In this document: piece after piece, positions 26,174-35,061 of the stretch | Numbering within the stretch: the first letter of the stretch is position 1 | Layout: each line of letters opens with the position of its first letter | Assembly (NCBI RefSeq): GCF_038592985.1 | Contig: NZ_CP151951.1 | Coordinates: 5,248,501-5,312,500, forward strand | Direction of reading: 5' to 3' | DNA from: Paenibacillus sp. FSL R10-2782 | Lineage (GTDB): Bacteria; Bacillota; Bacilli; Paenibacillales; Paenibacillaceae | Length of the DNA stretch: 64,000 nucleotides | Position numbers and translations under genes: made by a program | The notes under the pieces: generated by a model | What the model saw: the letters and a program-made list of their open reading frames with translations, nothing else | Databases searched by the model: none | Told to the model about the DNA's origin: nothing

Positions 26174-27001
26174 TTACCACTTTAGAGTTCTTCCTTTAAA
26201 AAGGATATACTCCAGTTCACCTTTAATGATTTTTTTGTTTTCTATCGTGCCTGGATATGGCATGTCCAGGCTACGTGTAACGATTCCATCCTTATCTATA
26301 CTTGGCCGTTTACGATTTCTGTCTTCAGTCCCCGTGCTATTATTAAAAATAAAAGTGGTATTTAAATCTTCAATGCCCTCACTAAGCTTTTTCCCGGTTA
26401 TATTCTTAGCTGTGATAGTTAGATGAATCTTTGCCTCCCCCATGGTCAATTTGTACGATAACAAACTGAAAGCATGCTCATTGTCTACCGGTACTCTATC
26501 CAAATCTTCAACATTCTCCATCATAGGTGTCTTCATTAATTCCTTCCCAGAGAGGGAGTACAGTTTATTTTGTTGATCCCATTCCTGATGTATATTTAGT
26601 TGCGTCGTAAGTATTCCTAAAGGAACAAATATCGAATCTTTGTAAAGAACCGGGACGGTATCCATCACGGACGCGTTTGAATCGGTAACAATCTCAGTGG
26701 AGTCCATTTTAAACTTAACCTGATGCGACCCAAACTGAATGGTGGCCGTTTTGGAAGTCGGGTCATACGTCGTGTGTCCACCCAATAAATCGTTAATAGA
26801 TCTCAAAGGCACCATGAAGCGATTATTCTTATCAATATAAGGGGCTTTGGGTGTCGTAAATAAGACATAGTAATTGTTGATTTTCAAAAATTGCGTGCTT
26901 GGAGCTATACTCTGAGCTGATAATTTTCCAGTAAAAGCTTCTTGAGAAAAACAAAAAATCATCAAACTTAAGACCATAATCTTGAACAGCAGCTTTCCCA
27001 C
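26174..27001 (-). CDS. Secreted stalk-domain protein
   Basis: A 275-residue exported protein: signal peptide at 1-30 (cleavage near LSAQS), then a copper-amine-oxidase N1 stalk domain at about 35-145 (YYVLFTTPKAPYIDKNNRFM, LLGGHTTYDPTSKTATIQF, DTVPVLYKDSIFVPLGIL). The C-terminal 120 residues look beta-rich (ITAKNITGKKLSEG) and are not recognised. It is a paralogue of the product of 9017-9820. It lies 48 bases downstream of the frameshifted secreted-protein gene, same strand, so they may once have been one operon. Start has AAGGAGGATATTTTGT ahead. Confidence 0.75.
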   Translation of the reverse strand: MGKLLFKIMVLSLMIFCFSQEAFTGKLSAQSIAPSTQFLKINNYYVLFTTPKAPYIDKNNRFMVPLRSINDLLGGHTTYDPTSKTATIQFGSHQVKFKMDSTEIVTDSNASVMDTVPVLYKDSIFVPLGILTTQLNIHQEWDQQNKLYSLSGKELMKTPMMENVEDLDRVPVDNEHAFSLLSYKLTMGEAKIHLTITAKNITGKKLSEGIEDLNTTFIFNNSTGTEDRNRKRPSIDKDGIVTRSLDMPYPGTIENKKIIKGELEYILFKGRTLKW

Positions 27002-27049
27002 AAAATATCCTCCTTAAAACAAGATGGGTAATGCCCCATCCGATAAAAT

Positions 27050-28146
27050 TTATTCTAAAATAATATCAATCAATTCTGATCCTGCATGAACGAAATTTAT
27101 AAATATTTTATTTCGTGGAGAAGAACAATATCCATAGGTTTCGGTACTTCGCCATGGAACACTATCTACTGAATTAGGACCTATAAAGGAGCCATACCAA
27201 TCAACATTTTTGATGTATGAACCATCGTTATAGTCTTCGTGATTTTGAATTTGGGCTATACTTGTCATTCGTTTTATGATGTTACCATTACCAGAAGCAG
27301 TCCAACCTGGAGCCGCCCCGGTGTAGGTTTTTTCAACTTTCGTACCGCTAATATCGTAACCATAAATAACTAAAGCAACAATGCCATCAGATGGAACATA
27401 AAACTTCATCTGGATGTCCTGATCTCCTTCAAATCTTGGAGTAAACGTTAAGGGGCCACCATTACCCTCTATTAGCAAGAAGGGAGCCCAATCATTATAC
27501 TTTGGGCTATGCTGTAAACCTGCATCTACAGCATTATTAGTATTACCCCAACCGCCCATATAGACGAATCCTGTACTACCTGTGTATTTAGACGGATTCT
27601 CATAAATATATTTTTTTCCGGTAAATGAACTCGTGACGTTGCCCATGAAAATCCCCTATTTGCATATACCCCACGATAGGCCCCGTTTCTCAGGTCCCGG
27701 CATACGGGGAAACTAGCAGAGTTAGTGCTAAAGTCCATTGGTGTAGATGCTGGATGATTCCCTACCATACAATCTGGTTTAGGTTGTAATACAGGAAAAG
27801 TGTATAATTGGCCCGTTGAATCTTTATACGTATTCTGAGTTACGGATAGAAGGGAAGACTTCGAATCCTTGTACGTAACCTGACTCACCGGTTCCAGGGG
27901 GATAACTTCCTTCCTTAGGCTTTCCTTGTTTACCAGCACTTTTCCCGTTTCGTCTATGTATGTAACGTTTTCTCTGTCTTCGGGGTCCAGCGAATTGATT
28001 ATTTTGCTCAAAATAGCATTGTCCGATTTAGTCATGGACGGATTGATTAAATCTTGATTTTGGAATGATTCCGCACCGACTGAACAAGTTACCGTGAATG
28101 TAAGCATGCCTACAGCAACCAACGAACATACACTCTTGAACTTCAT
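27050..28146 (-). pseudogene. Frameshifted secreted protein gene
   Basis: Two frames together make one plausible exported protein. The 5' part starts at 28146 with a signal peptide (MKFKSVCSLVAVGMLTFTVT, cleavage near SVGA) and remains protein-like up to GAYRGVYANRG. The frame then changes at about 27653-27660, and the protein-like sequence continues in the next frame as MGNVTSSFTGKKYIYENPSK through to the stop at 27050. Adding one base in the GGGGATTTT run restores a single frame of about 365 residues reading ...YANRGFFMGNVTS.... The product is Gly/Asn/Tyr-rich and beta-like in its C-terminal half and I do not recognise the family. A real mutation, a homopolymer sequencing error or slippage are all possible. 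Confidence 0.65.
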
Positions 28147-28330
28147 AGTTCTTTCATCTCCCTAAAATTTTTGTTATCAAAATTACATAAAAACCACTAG
28201 ACTCCTTTTTTACCAATTACAAGACAAATCTATTATGTACAAATCTATACATTAAATCAAGATTAAGATTATATATTTTACCATTTTTAAAAAACATAAG
28301 TGAATATCTAAATTGTAATCTATTAATGTC
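28147..28330. other. AT-rich spacer
   Basis: Very AT-rich stretch upstream of the frameshifted secreted-protein gene, presumably holding its leftward promoter. I see no gene or strong hairpin in it. Confidence 0.4.
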
Positions 28331-28516
28331 AATACCTGCTGTTTGCTCTCAACTTCCAACGGGTGCCCAATCTGCCGCCATTCCGTCAAGTTACGGCTAT
28401 GAAAAATCGGCAAGCCCGGCATATATTCAAACGAGCTTGCCGCCATGTAGTAATACTCTCCGGCACATATCGCGCTCGGATCAGGATAAAATCCGGGGAC
28501 AACCGGATTCGTCTAG
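28331..28516 (-). pseudogene. GH43 beta-xylosidase/arabinofuranosidase remnant
   Basis: On the minus strand the frame reads NPVVPGFYPDPSAICAGE, then YYYMAASSFEYMPGLPIFHS and RNLTEWRQIGHPLEVESKQQ. This is the N-terminal blade of GH43 enzymes, including the PDPS motif with the catalytic base Asp, the SSFEY(M/F)PG(L/V)PIFHS block and the WRQIGH block. An in-frame TAG lies just upstream, and homology ends after about 57 codons, so no enzyme can be made. It lies downstream of the GH10 xylanase on the same strand, where a beta-xylosidase gene would be expected in a xylan operon, and is the stump of a deleted operon member. Confidence 0.75.
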
Positions 28517-28576
28517 CGTAAGGTAGCCATAGCTCTCCTGTTGGACAGCTCTATTGATTGATCTGATTCAAGCTAT

Positions 28577-30706
28577 TTATTCGTTATTCCCTGCTGGCAG
28601 CGGCGGTACTTTGGACGGGTCAACAAGCGCCCAATAGGCATATTTGGCCTTTAACCGTTCGTCGAACAGCAGCGGCTTATCCAACCGGGCAATCGGGAAC
28701 GTACTGAGCCACGTATTACCGTCATCTGTACCCCAAATCGTCACATTACTGATATGCTCCTGCTGCCTTGAAAACATATCGAACAACGCCCGATAGCGGT
28801 GAGCCTGCTGGATCAACATGGCTTCAGGTATCGTTTCGTAGCGATCTGTATCATTAGAATACAGGCCCATATCCAGCTCCGTGATCTGATTATCCAGGCC
28901 GAGAGAAGCAAATTTTTCAATGGACTGCTCAATTTCGTCAATAGCAGGAAACTCCAGCCGGATATGTGATTGGTGACCTACGCCGTCAATCGGTACGCCT
29001 TTGGCGAGCAAATCACGCACCAAATGGTACAGAAAATCCCGTTTCTTCGGTTCATGCGTGTTGTAATCGTTAATGAACAGTCGGGCGTTCGGACCTGCCG
29101 CTTCCCTCGTGACACGGAAGGCTTTGTCAATATAGTCGGTTCCGGTAATCTGATACCACTTGCTGCGGCGCATACCGTCCGGCTGGTCGGGATCAATGAC
29201 TTCATTCACCACATCCCAGTCGGTGATTACATTTTTATAACGGGCTGCAACCGCACGAATATGCGTCTCCAGCCGATCCAGCAAAAGCTTTTTATTTTCC
29301 GCGGTCGGTGTCATCGGCTGTCCATTCTTATCCTTGAACATCCAATCCCCGGTCTGGTTATGCCACACCAGTGTATGGAAACGGATAGCAATCCCATGCT
29401 GCTGTGCAAATTGCACAATCTGGTCCGCTTCCTCCCAATGAAACTGTCCCTCGGACGGCTGCAAAGAGATTGGCTTCATCGCATTCCCTGCCACGACGCT
29501 GTTAAAATGCTTTTGCAGCAGTTCACCGTAAGCCCCTTCGGTCTGGAAAGCCTCAATCGCCGTACCGATGCTGAACTGCCCCTGATACAATCCATGCAAA
29601 GAAGGAATATCCTTCTCAATCGCAAGCGGGGGAACAAGTGACAGCTCAAAATCATCCACATAAAAGGAAGCCGTCCCTTCTGACGTTTCCAAATACATCG
29701 AAACGTTATCGGCATCATGCGCGAGCGTATACGTTCCAGTCAAATGCGTCCATCCCCCTGCCGTGATCGCCGTGTCGCCTACCACCGTTTCATACGCACT
29801 TTCACCTTGATGATCGCGCTGTACGCTGAGTCTTACCTTGGTAGGCTGCTCGCCAGACGCCAGCTTCACCCAGGCACTAACCGTATAGCGACTTCCCTTT
29901 TGCACCGTAGCAGTCACGTCCAGCTTTGGCCCGGCATATGTTTGTTGTCTGCCTGTCGTCAGCAGACTGTACGATCCGGTTCGTGCATCGACATTCGACA
30001 CCTGCACTGTCTCGGTACCCATACGGGTTACCCAGCCTTGAGCCGTACCATCTTCGAAACTGGATACGATACCACCGGTCGGCTCCGTTGGCGTTTCTGA
30101 AACCTGCCTGATTTCCACCTCATCCATATAGTAGGCCTGCGCAGGATTCGAGCTTTCTACATACAGCTTCAGTGTATCCATCCCCCCTGTGAACGTATAG
30201 GCCCCTTGAAGTTTGGCCCATGATGTATCCATCTTCTCCGTCTGCGCAACTGTCTTCCATGTCGTAGCCCCGCCTGTCGGCTGCTGCTCCATCGTAAACT
30301 TGATCAAGCTTGGCGTCGTAGAATTACCGTCCAGCTTCACATAGCCGCTAATCTCATATTCCACACCCGGCTGCAACAGCGACTTCACATCCAGCTCCGC
30401 ACCGTTCCAAACCTCCGTACGAGCGGTTACCTTCAGGCTGTGTACGCCGCCATATGCAGCTTCTGAGACGGACGCGATTTGGGTATAAGCCCCCCGAGGC
30501 TTCCAGCCCTCGCTATTGCCTTGCTCAAATCCATAGGCCCCGATGGTCTTATCCACACTTCCCGTTGGCAGAACCAAATCCGAAACTGGCGGGGAATGTT
30601 CCACAGTTGGGGTCGCCTCCGCTACAGACGGGCCCCACCACCCCACTGGCAATAACAGCACCCCAACCAGCACCAGACCAAAAGATTTGTACAAAAATGA
30701 CCTCAA
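28577..30706 (-). CDS. Secreted GH10 endo-1,4-beta-xylanase with two CBM domains
   Basis: Extracellular xylanase that cuts the xylan backbone. From a TTG start at 30706 (GGGAGGGATTGCG ahead) the product is 709 residues; the upstream ATG at 30757 has no ribosome site. Order: signal peptide (about 1-31, cleavage near AEA), two CBM4/9-like carbohydrate-binding modules (about 53-205 and 213-355; GFEQGNSEGW and SFEDGTAQGW openings), then a GH10 barrel (about 370-700). Acid/base Glu502 lies in DWDVVNEV and nucleophile Glu610 in ITELDMG; RFHTLVWHNQ is also diagnostic. It is the last intact gene after the lpl-type transporter genes on the same strand, consistent with a xylan-uptake operon. Confidence 0.93.
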   Translation of the reverse strand: MRSFLYKSFGLVLVGVLLLPVGWWGPSVAEATPTVEHSPPVSDLVLPTGSVDKTIGAYGFEQGNSEGWKPRGAYTQIASVSEAAYGGVHSLKVTARTEVWNGAELDVKSLLQPGVEYEISGYVKLDGNSTTPSLIKFTMEQQPTGGATTWKTVAQTEKMDTSWAKLQGAYTFTGGMDTLKLYVESSNPAQAYYMDEVEIRQVSETPTEPTGGIVSSFEDGTAQGWVTRMGTETVQVSNVDARTGSYSLLTTGRQQTYAGPKLDVTATVQKGSRYTVSAWVKLASGEQPTKVRLSVQRDHQGESAYETVVGDTAITAGGWTHLTGTYTLAHDADNVSMYLETSEGTASFYVDDFELSLVPPLAIEKDIPSLHGLYQGQFSIGTAIEAFQTEGAYGELLQKHFNSVVAGNAMKPISLQPSEGQFHWEEADQIVQFAQQHGIAIRFHTLVWHNQTGDWMFKDKNGQPMTPTAENKKLLLDRLETHIRAVAARYKNVITDWDVVNEVIDPDQPDGMRRSKWYQITGTDYIDKAFRVTREAAGPNARLFINDYNTHEPKKRDFLYHLVRDLLAKGVPIDGVGHQSHIRLEFPAIDEIEQSIEKFASLGLDNQITELDMGLYSNDTDRYETIPEAMLIQQAHRYRALFDMFSRQQEHISNVTIWGTDDGNTWLSTFPIARLDKPLLFDERLKAKYAYWALVDPSKVPPLPAGNNE

Positions 30707-30774
30707 CGCAATCCCTCCCGTGCCCATATTTTTAAAATATAAGAAAGTGAGTTTCACACATTTCCGGTTCTTGC

Positions 30775-31698
30775 TTATCCCTTGACACCGCCCAGAGTCA
30801 TACCCTTCACAAAATATTTTTGTAAAAAAGGGTAAACCAAAATAATAGGCACAGACGCCACAATCGTCATCGTGGCACGAATCGAAGTAGGAGTGACCGA
30901 CTTCGCCAGATTTTCCGAGCCTGCGAATTGGCTGGCATAATCCTGAGTATTCACGGACGTGTTGGAATTTTGCAATATTTTCATCAGTTCATACTGGAGG
31001 GTGCTCCACTGCTCATACGACGAATTGTACAAAAATACATCGAACCAGGAGTTCCATTGCGCCACCGCCGTGAACAGCGACACCGTTGCCAGCACCGGGA
31101 CACACAGCGGCAAAACGATACGCATAAAAGTCGTAAATTCCCCCGCACCATCTATACGCGCCGACTCCAAAATCCCTTCTGGCAAGCCTTCAATAAAGGA
31201 GCGGATCACAATCACATTGAACACCCCAATCAACCCCGGTACCACATACACCCAAAAGGTTCCGAGCATCCCCAACTCACGAATCAGCAGAAAATTTGGA
31301 ATCAATCCACCGTTAAAATACATCGTCAAAATAAAAGCAATCGAGACAAATTTGCGCAGCACATACTCCGGCCGGCTGATCGTATACGCCACCATCGCAC
31401 AACAAAACACCGAGGTCACCGTGCCCACAATCGTACGCAGCACAGAAATCAACGTGGCATGAAAAATCGTCGCTTCCTTGAATACAAATTCGTAACTACT
31501 CCACGTAAATTTACGCGGCCACAAATAAATACCACCCCGAATCGAATCATTCGCTTCATTTAGCGAAACCGCCAGCGTATTCAAAAACGGATACAGCGTG
31601 AACACCATCAGGCACAGCATAAATACAATATTACATGCATCAAAAATCCGATCCGAGGGCGCCCGAAACCGCCCGTGCAACGCTTTTTCTTTGCCCAT
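30775..31698 (-). CDS. Oligosaccharide ABC permease, LplC/YtcP type
   Basis: A 307-residue MalG-like inner-membrane subunit of an oligosaccharide importer. Six hydrophobic helices are visible, with the EAA loop ESARIDGAGEFTTFMRIVLP at about residues 178-197 and the C-terminal KYFVKGMTLGGVKG ending typical of YtcP/LplC proteins. AAAGGAGAGGGAGTT precedes the ATG. It follows the LplB-type permease gene after an unusually long 400-base spacer containing hairpins. With the adjacent YesM/YesN and xylanase, aldouronate or xylooligosaccharide import is the probable role, as described for the aldouronate cluster of Paenibacillus sp. JDR-2. Confidence 0.9.
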   Translation of the reverse strand: MGKEKALHGRFRAPSDRIFDACNIVFMLCLMVFTLYPFLNTLAVSLNEANDSIRGGIYLWPRKFTWSSYEFVFKEATIFHATLISVLRTIVGTVTSVFCCAMVAYTISRPEYVLRKFVSIAFILTMYFNGGLIPNFLLIRELGMLGTFWVYVVPGLIGVFNVIVIRSFIEGLPEGILESARIDGAGEFTTFMRIVLPLCVPVLATVSLFTAVAQWNSWFDVFLYNSSYEQWSTLQYELMKILQNSNTSVNTQDYASQFAGSENLAKSVTPTSIRATMTIVASVPIILVYPFLQKYFVKGMTLGGVKG

Positions 31699-32098
31699 AA
31701 CTCCCTCTCCTTTCTAAAAAATAGCTTAAGTACTCTAGTTCGATTAATTGTTATTGGAGCTGTTGGTACTGTTATTTGGAACGGTTATATGAGTGGTTAC
31801 ATGTGTGGCAATTTGAGTGGATTATTGCGGATTATTATCTCTATTAGAAGTTGTAATTCAGTTCGTCCATAAGGCCTTGGTAAGGTCCGCGAAGCGGCCT
31901 GTTAAAAATCCACTGACCTGCACCTGTAGTATGCATGAACATGCACCTTCTGTTATCGCCACCCTCAGTTCTTAAAAAAAGTGACTTTATGGCGGGTAGC
32001 AGCAGAGCGGGCAGAATTGTTCTGAAGAAGCGGCAGCGATCGGAAGAACAATCTGCACGCGAAGCGACGATACACCCTCCCCATAACTCACTCTTTTC
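31699..32098. other. Long spacer between permease genes with stem-loops
   Basis: A 400-base gap inside an otherwise compact operon. It contains an imperfect palindrome with arms GCAGAATTGTTCT (32011-32023) and AGAACAATCTGC (32045-32056), and a short CCGC-GAA-GCGG stem within an AGGCC/GGCCT pair (about 31868-31902). No protein frame is convincing. It resembles an inserted dispersed palindromic repeat or an RNA-processing region that sets different levels for the two permeases. Confidence 0.55.
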
Positions 32099-33079
32099 TC
32101 AGAACAACCTCTCCTCCCCTAACCGCTTCGCAATATGATTAGCGCTAAATAGTAAAATAAAGCTGACTACTGTTTTAAACATCCCGGCAGCAATCGAAAG
32201 GGAGAAGTTGCCCATCTGAATACCATATTTCAGTACAAAAATATCCAGATTTTCCGAGTAATCCACGTTCATGCCGTTACCCAATAAATATTGCGGCTCA
32301 AAGCCCGACTCCAGCAGATTGCCGATATTCATAATCAGGAGGATGATGAACACAGGCTTTAATCCTGGCAAGGTCACGTGCCAAATCCGCTGGAAACGCC
32401 CGGCTCCATCCATCTCAGCCGCCTCATACTGTGACGGATCAACCATCGTCATCGCTGCCAAATAAATGATGGTATTCCAGCCGACATTTTTCCATACTTC
32501 CGATGCACCGAGAATGCCCCAGAAATAGCTTCCCTCGCCCAGCCACAGGATAGGCTCCTTGATCAGCCCCAGCCACATCAGCACCTCATTGACAATGCCG
32601 CCATCCGCAGACAGCACCGTACTGATAATGCTCGCCGCAACCACCCACGAAATAAAATGCGGCAAATAGCTGATCGTCTGCACCACTCGCTTGAATACGA
32701 TCTGACGAAGCTCATTCAGCAATATTGCCAAGGTGATAGCGGTTACAAATCCCAGCACCAGATTAATGAAGCTCATCGCCAGCGTATTGCGCATCACCCG
32801 CAGAAAGTGCTCATCCTGAAACAGAAAACGGAAATGCTTCAACCCGACCCATTGCTGATCGAGCAGCTTACGGGCAGGCTTAAAATCCTGGAAAGCAATT
32901 GTCCAACCCCAGATAGGTAAATACTTGAAAATGAACAACCAGATTAAAAAAGGGATGGACATCCATACCAGTGCCCGCTGCTGGTTCAGCCTGTGTATAA
33001 CCCCCCTAAAGCCGGCTTGCCGTGAGGACGGCAAATTGCCCGAGGAAGTCGTGACAGGTGGCGGTGACGTGTGGCCCAT
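32099..33079 (-). CDS. Oligosaccharide ABC permease, LplB type
   Basis: A 326-residue MalF-like permease with an N-terminal polar extension (residues 1-35) and six hydrophobic helices. Hallmarks of LplB are FLIWLFIFKYLPIWGWTIAF (about 43-62), FLFQDEHFLRVMRNTLAMSF, and the EAA loop YEAAEMDGAGRFQRIWHVTL (about 218-237). It begins 15 bases after the binding-protein stop, so the two are translationally close. It partners with the LplC-type permease at 30775; no dedicated ATPase is encoded in the cluster, as usual for this family, which shares a global MsmX-type ATPase. Confidence 0.9.
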   Translation of the reverse strand: MGHTSPPPVTTSSGNLPSSRQAGFRGVIHRLNQQRALVWMSIPFLIWLFIFKYLPIWGWTIAFQDFKPARKLLDQQWVGLKHFRFLFQDEHFLRVMRNTLAMSFINLVLGFVTAITLAILLNELRQIVFKRVVQTISYLPHFISWVVAASIISTVLSADGGIVNEVLMWLGLIKEPILWLGEGSYFWGILGASEVWKNVGWNTIIYLAAMTMVDPSQYEAAEMDGAGRFQRIWHVTLPGLKPVFIILLIMNIGNLLESGFEPQYLLGNGMNVDYSENLDIFVLKYGIQMGNFSLSIAAGMFKTVVSFILLFSANHIAKRLGEERLF

Positions 33080-33093
33080 AGCTGCTTCCTCCT

Positions 33094-34761
33094 TTATTTT
33101 TTACCGGGATTTTCGATTTTTTTGGCAACCTCCTTCGTGATCAGCTCCTCAAACGCCTTTACATCAAGCTTGTTAAATTCGGTGGTATATTCATTCCAAA
33201 TCGCGTCAAACTGCCCCGGTGCAGACAGCACCAAACGCGGGAAATATTTGCGCTGCAGGTCGCCCTTCTTTTGCTGGAAGAGCTGCGCTGGTGAGCCTTG
33301 GACAATCGGGATGCTCCAAGCCGGGTACCATGGACGCTCGTCTGGTGCGGAAAACATTTGCGAGAAGGACTCAACACCATACGCTTTTAGTAGCTTTTTA
33401 TCCCCCTCGGTGTAGGACATACGCGCAACCTCAGGCTGCCGTCCGGGGCCAACCGAGTTGCCGTCAGGCAGGGTAGAACCACTACCGTATCGCGGCCAAC
33501 TGTATTCAAAATATTTGAATCCGAATGATTCGCGGAACGCATCCTGACCCGTCTGCTTAATTTGCTCCTTGGTCCGGTAAAAGCGTCCCTTTTTATCTAT
33601 ATCATAGGTTTCGCCCTTGATCCCCCAGTTGGATAACACCTGGTTTTCATCGGTCAGCAGGTTGTCAAAAAACTTGATGATACGTACCGGGTCCTTGGCA
33701 CTGACCGTAATTCCAATGCCTCGGTTATTAACGAATGACGACGGATCAATGTACTGATCCTTTATATTCTGGTCGTATACAACGGGTAGTCCTATATATT
33801 CCATATCATCATTGCCCGATTGCTTGGAAGCCTCCTGCAGGTTATTTAGAGCCTGCTCCGCCTGCCACCGGTAGTCGAAGAAGCCCAACACCTTGCCCGA
33901 GGTCAGCTTCCCCAAATATTGATCGTAATTATCCACAAAGGATGCTTTGTCGAACAGGCCCTCTGCATTGAGCTGATTCAGCTCTTTGAGATACCGCTTC
34001 GTGATTTCCTCATCCCCATAATCCGTGGCCTGATGCGATTTCATATCAATTATCGTGCCGCCATCATTCGGATACCCTGCCAGATGCATCGGCGCGTTCG
34101 TAAGAGCATAAAATCTATCCTGTGTGGTTAACGCCAAGTAACCGGTCAAGCCCTCGTCTGCATGCTTTTTCGCATAGTTGCGAATCAGGGTCAAATACTC
34201 GTCGAGCGTTTTTATTTTTGGATATCCCGCCTCCTTCAGCACCCTGCGCTGTATCCAAAAAGCTCCCTGCTCCACGTTAGGCGCGGGCAAATAGTCACCT
34301 ACCACCGCACTGAGTGGAAGGAAATAGATATTTCCATCCTGTGCCTTCATCAGGTTGTAATACGGTCCGTATACACGTTTAATATTCGGACCATATTTAT
34401 CAATCAAATCATTTAGCGGAATAAAGGCTCCGGCATCCAGCAGCTTATCGATTGTGCCATCCGGTACAATCACGTCCGGGTAATCGTTACTGGCAATGAA
34501 CGTACCGACCTTCGTATTGGAATCTCCCACCAAATGCTCCAGCTTCCAGTTTACTCCTGTCTGATCCTCCAGAATTTTGCCGATCCGCGTTTCATTGGTA
34601 TTGATGTCCCTCCTCGCAGTGGCATTAAAATACGTGAATGTGACCTTCTCCTTGCTATCTCTTGGCGCTGGCTCCTTGCCCGCACTTCCTGAGCAGGCAG
34701 TGATCATAGATACCATCATGATAAATACCAGACTCATTGTTCCGAATCTTTTACTCGCCAT
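33094..34761 (-). CDS. Extracellular oligosaccharide-binding lipoprotein, LplA type
   Basis: A 555-residue solute-binding lipoprotein for the LplB/LplC importer. It has a signal peptide with lipobox ITAC (lipidated Cys at about residue 23), then an SBP fold of the large LplA class: VTFTYFNATARRDINTNETR, GAFIPLNDLIDKYGPNIKRV, and the C-terminal PRLVLSAPGQFDAIWNEYTT. The start at 34761 has GGGGATTATCTGG upstream and gives a proper signal peptide; a longer frame to 34818 does not. Inferred ligand: aldouronates or xylooligosaccharides. A cre-like site lies 90-103 bases upstream. Confidence 0.9.
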   Translation of the reverse strand: MASKRFGTMSLVFIMMVSMITACSGSAGKEPAPRDSKEKVTFTYFNATARRDINTNETRIGKILEDQTGVNWKLEHLVGDSNTKVGTFIASNDYPDVIVPDGTIDKLLDAGAFIPLNDLIDKYGPNIKRVYGPYYNLMKAQDGNIYFLPLSAVVGDYLPAPNVEQGAFWIQRRVLKEAGYPKIKTLDEYLTLIRNYAKKHADEGLTGYLALTTQDRFYALTNAPMHLAGYPNDGGTIIDMKSHQATDYGDEEITKRYLKELNQLNAEGLFDKASFVDNYDQYLGKLTSGKVLGFFDYRWQAEQALNNLQEASKQSGNDDMEYIGLPVVYDQNIKDQYIDPSSFVNNRGIGITVSAKDPVRIIKFFDNLLTDENQVLSNWGIKGETYDIDKKGRFYRTKEQIKQTGQDAFRESFGFKYFEYSWPRYGSGSTLPDGNSVGPGRQPEVARMSYTEGDKKLLKAYGVESFSQMFSAPDERPWYPAWSIPIVQGSPAQLFQQKKGDLQRKYFPRLVLSAPGQFDAIWNEYTTEFNKLDVKAFEELITKEVAKKIENPGKK

Positions 34762-35061
34762 ACCAGATAATCCCCTTTCGGCCTCTTTGTCGGTTGTGTG
34801 TGAACATCGTACGGACATGCCTCAAGCACTGGAACCCCGCGCACTCTAATTGTAAGCACTTTCATTTTATGAAATGCCGTGAATCTCGTTCACCCACCAA
34901 TCTAAAGGTGTTACTTAGAAAACTATAGGAGGCAGGCCTAACAACGTAAAATAGACGCCGATCCAGCAGCAGCGCCCATTTTTAATGCAATGACAATCGT
35001 GACGATTAAGCCGACCGCGCCTAAGCCGTTCTATTGTTAGGTAATTTATACCATATGGATA
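34762..35061 (-). promoter_or_regulatory. Spacer between yesM-type and lplA-type genes
   Basis: 300 bases that must carry the promoter of the transporter-xylanase operon. It contains the cre candidate at 34851-34864 and a 105-base block bounded by CCTAACAA (34937-34944) and TTGTTAGG (35034-35041). Within that block the minus strand reads a hydrophobic stretch (LGAVGLIVTIVIALKMGAAA) with no start codon. No functional gene is claimed. Confidence 0.5.
34851..34864. promoter_or_regulatory. cre candidate of the xylan-uptake operon
   Basis: TGTAAGCACTTTCA fits TGWAARCGYTWNCW at 13 of 14 positions (A for the central G). Its place about 90 bases before the lplA-type start suggests CcpA-mediated glucose repression of the operon. 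Confidence 0.5.

Noticed and set aside
28970..29641. Plus-strand frame of 223 codons opposite the GH10 domain
   Set aside because: Antisense to the xylanase catalytic domain with intact motifs; not protein-like.
30928..31563. Plus-strand frame of 211 codons opposite the LplC-type permease
   Set aside because: Antisense to a conserved membrane gene; the His/Arg/Asn-rich product is a frame shadow.
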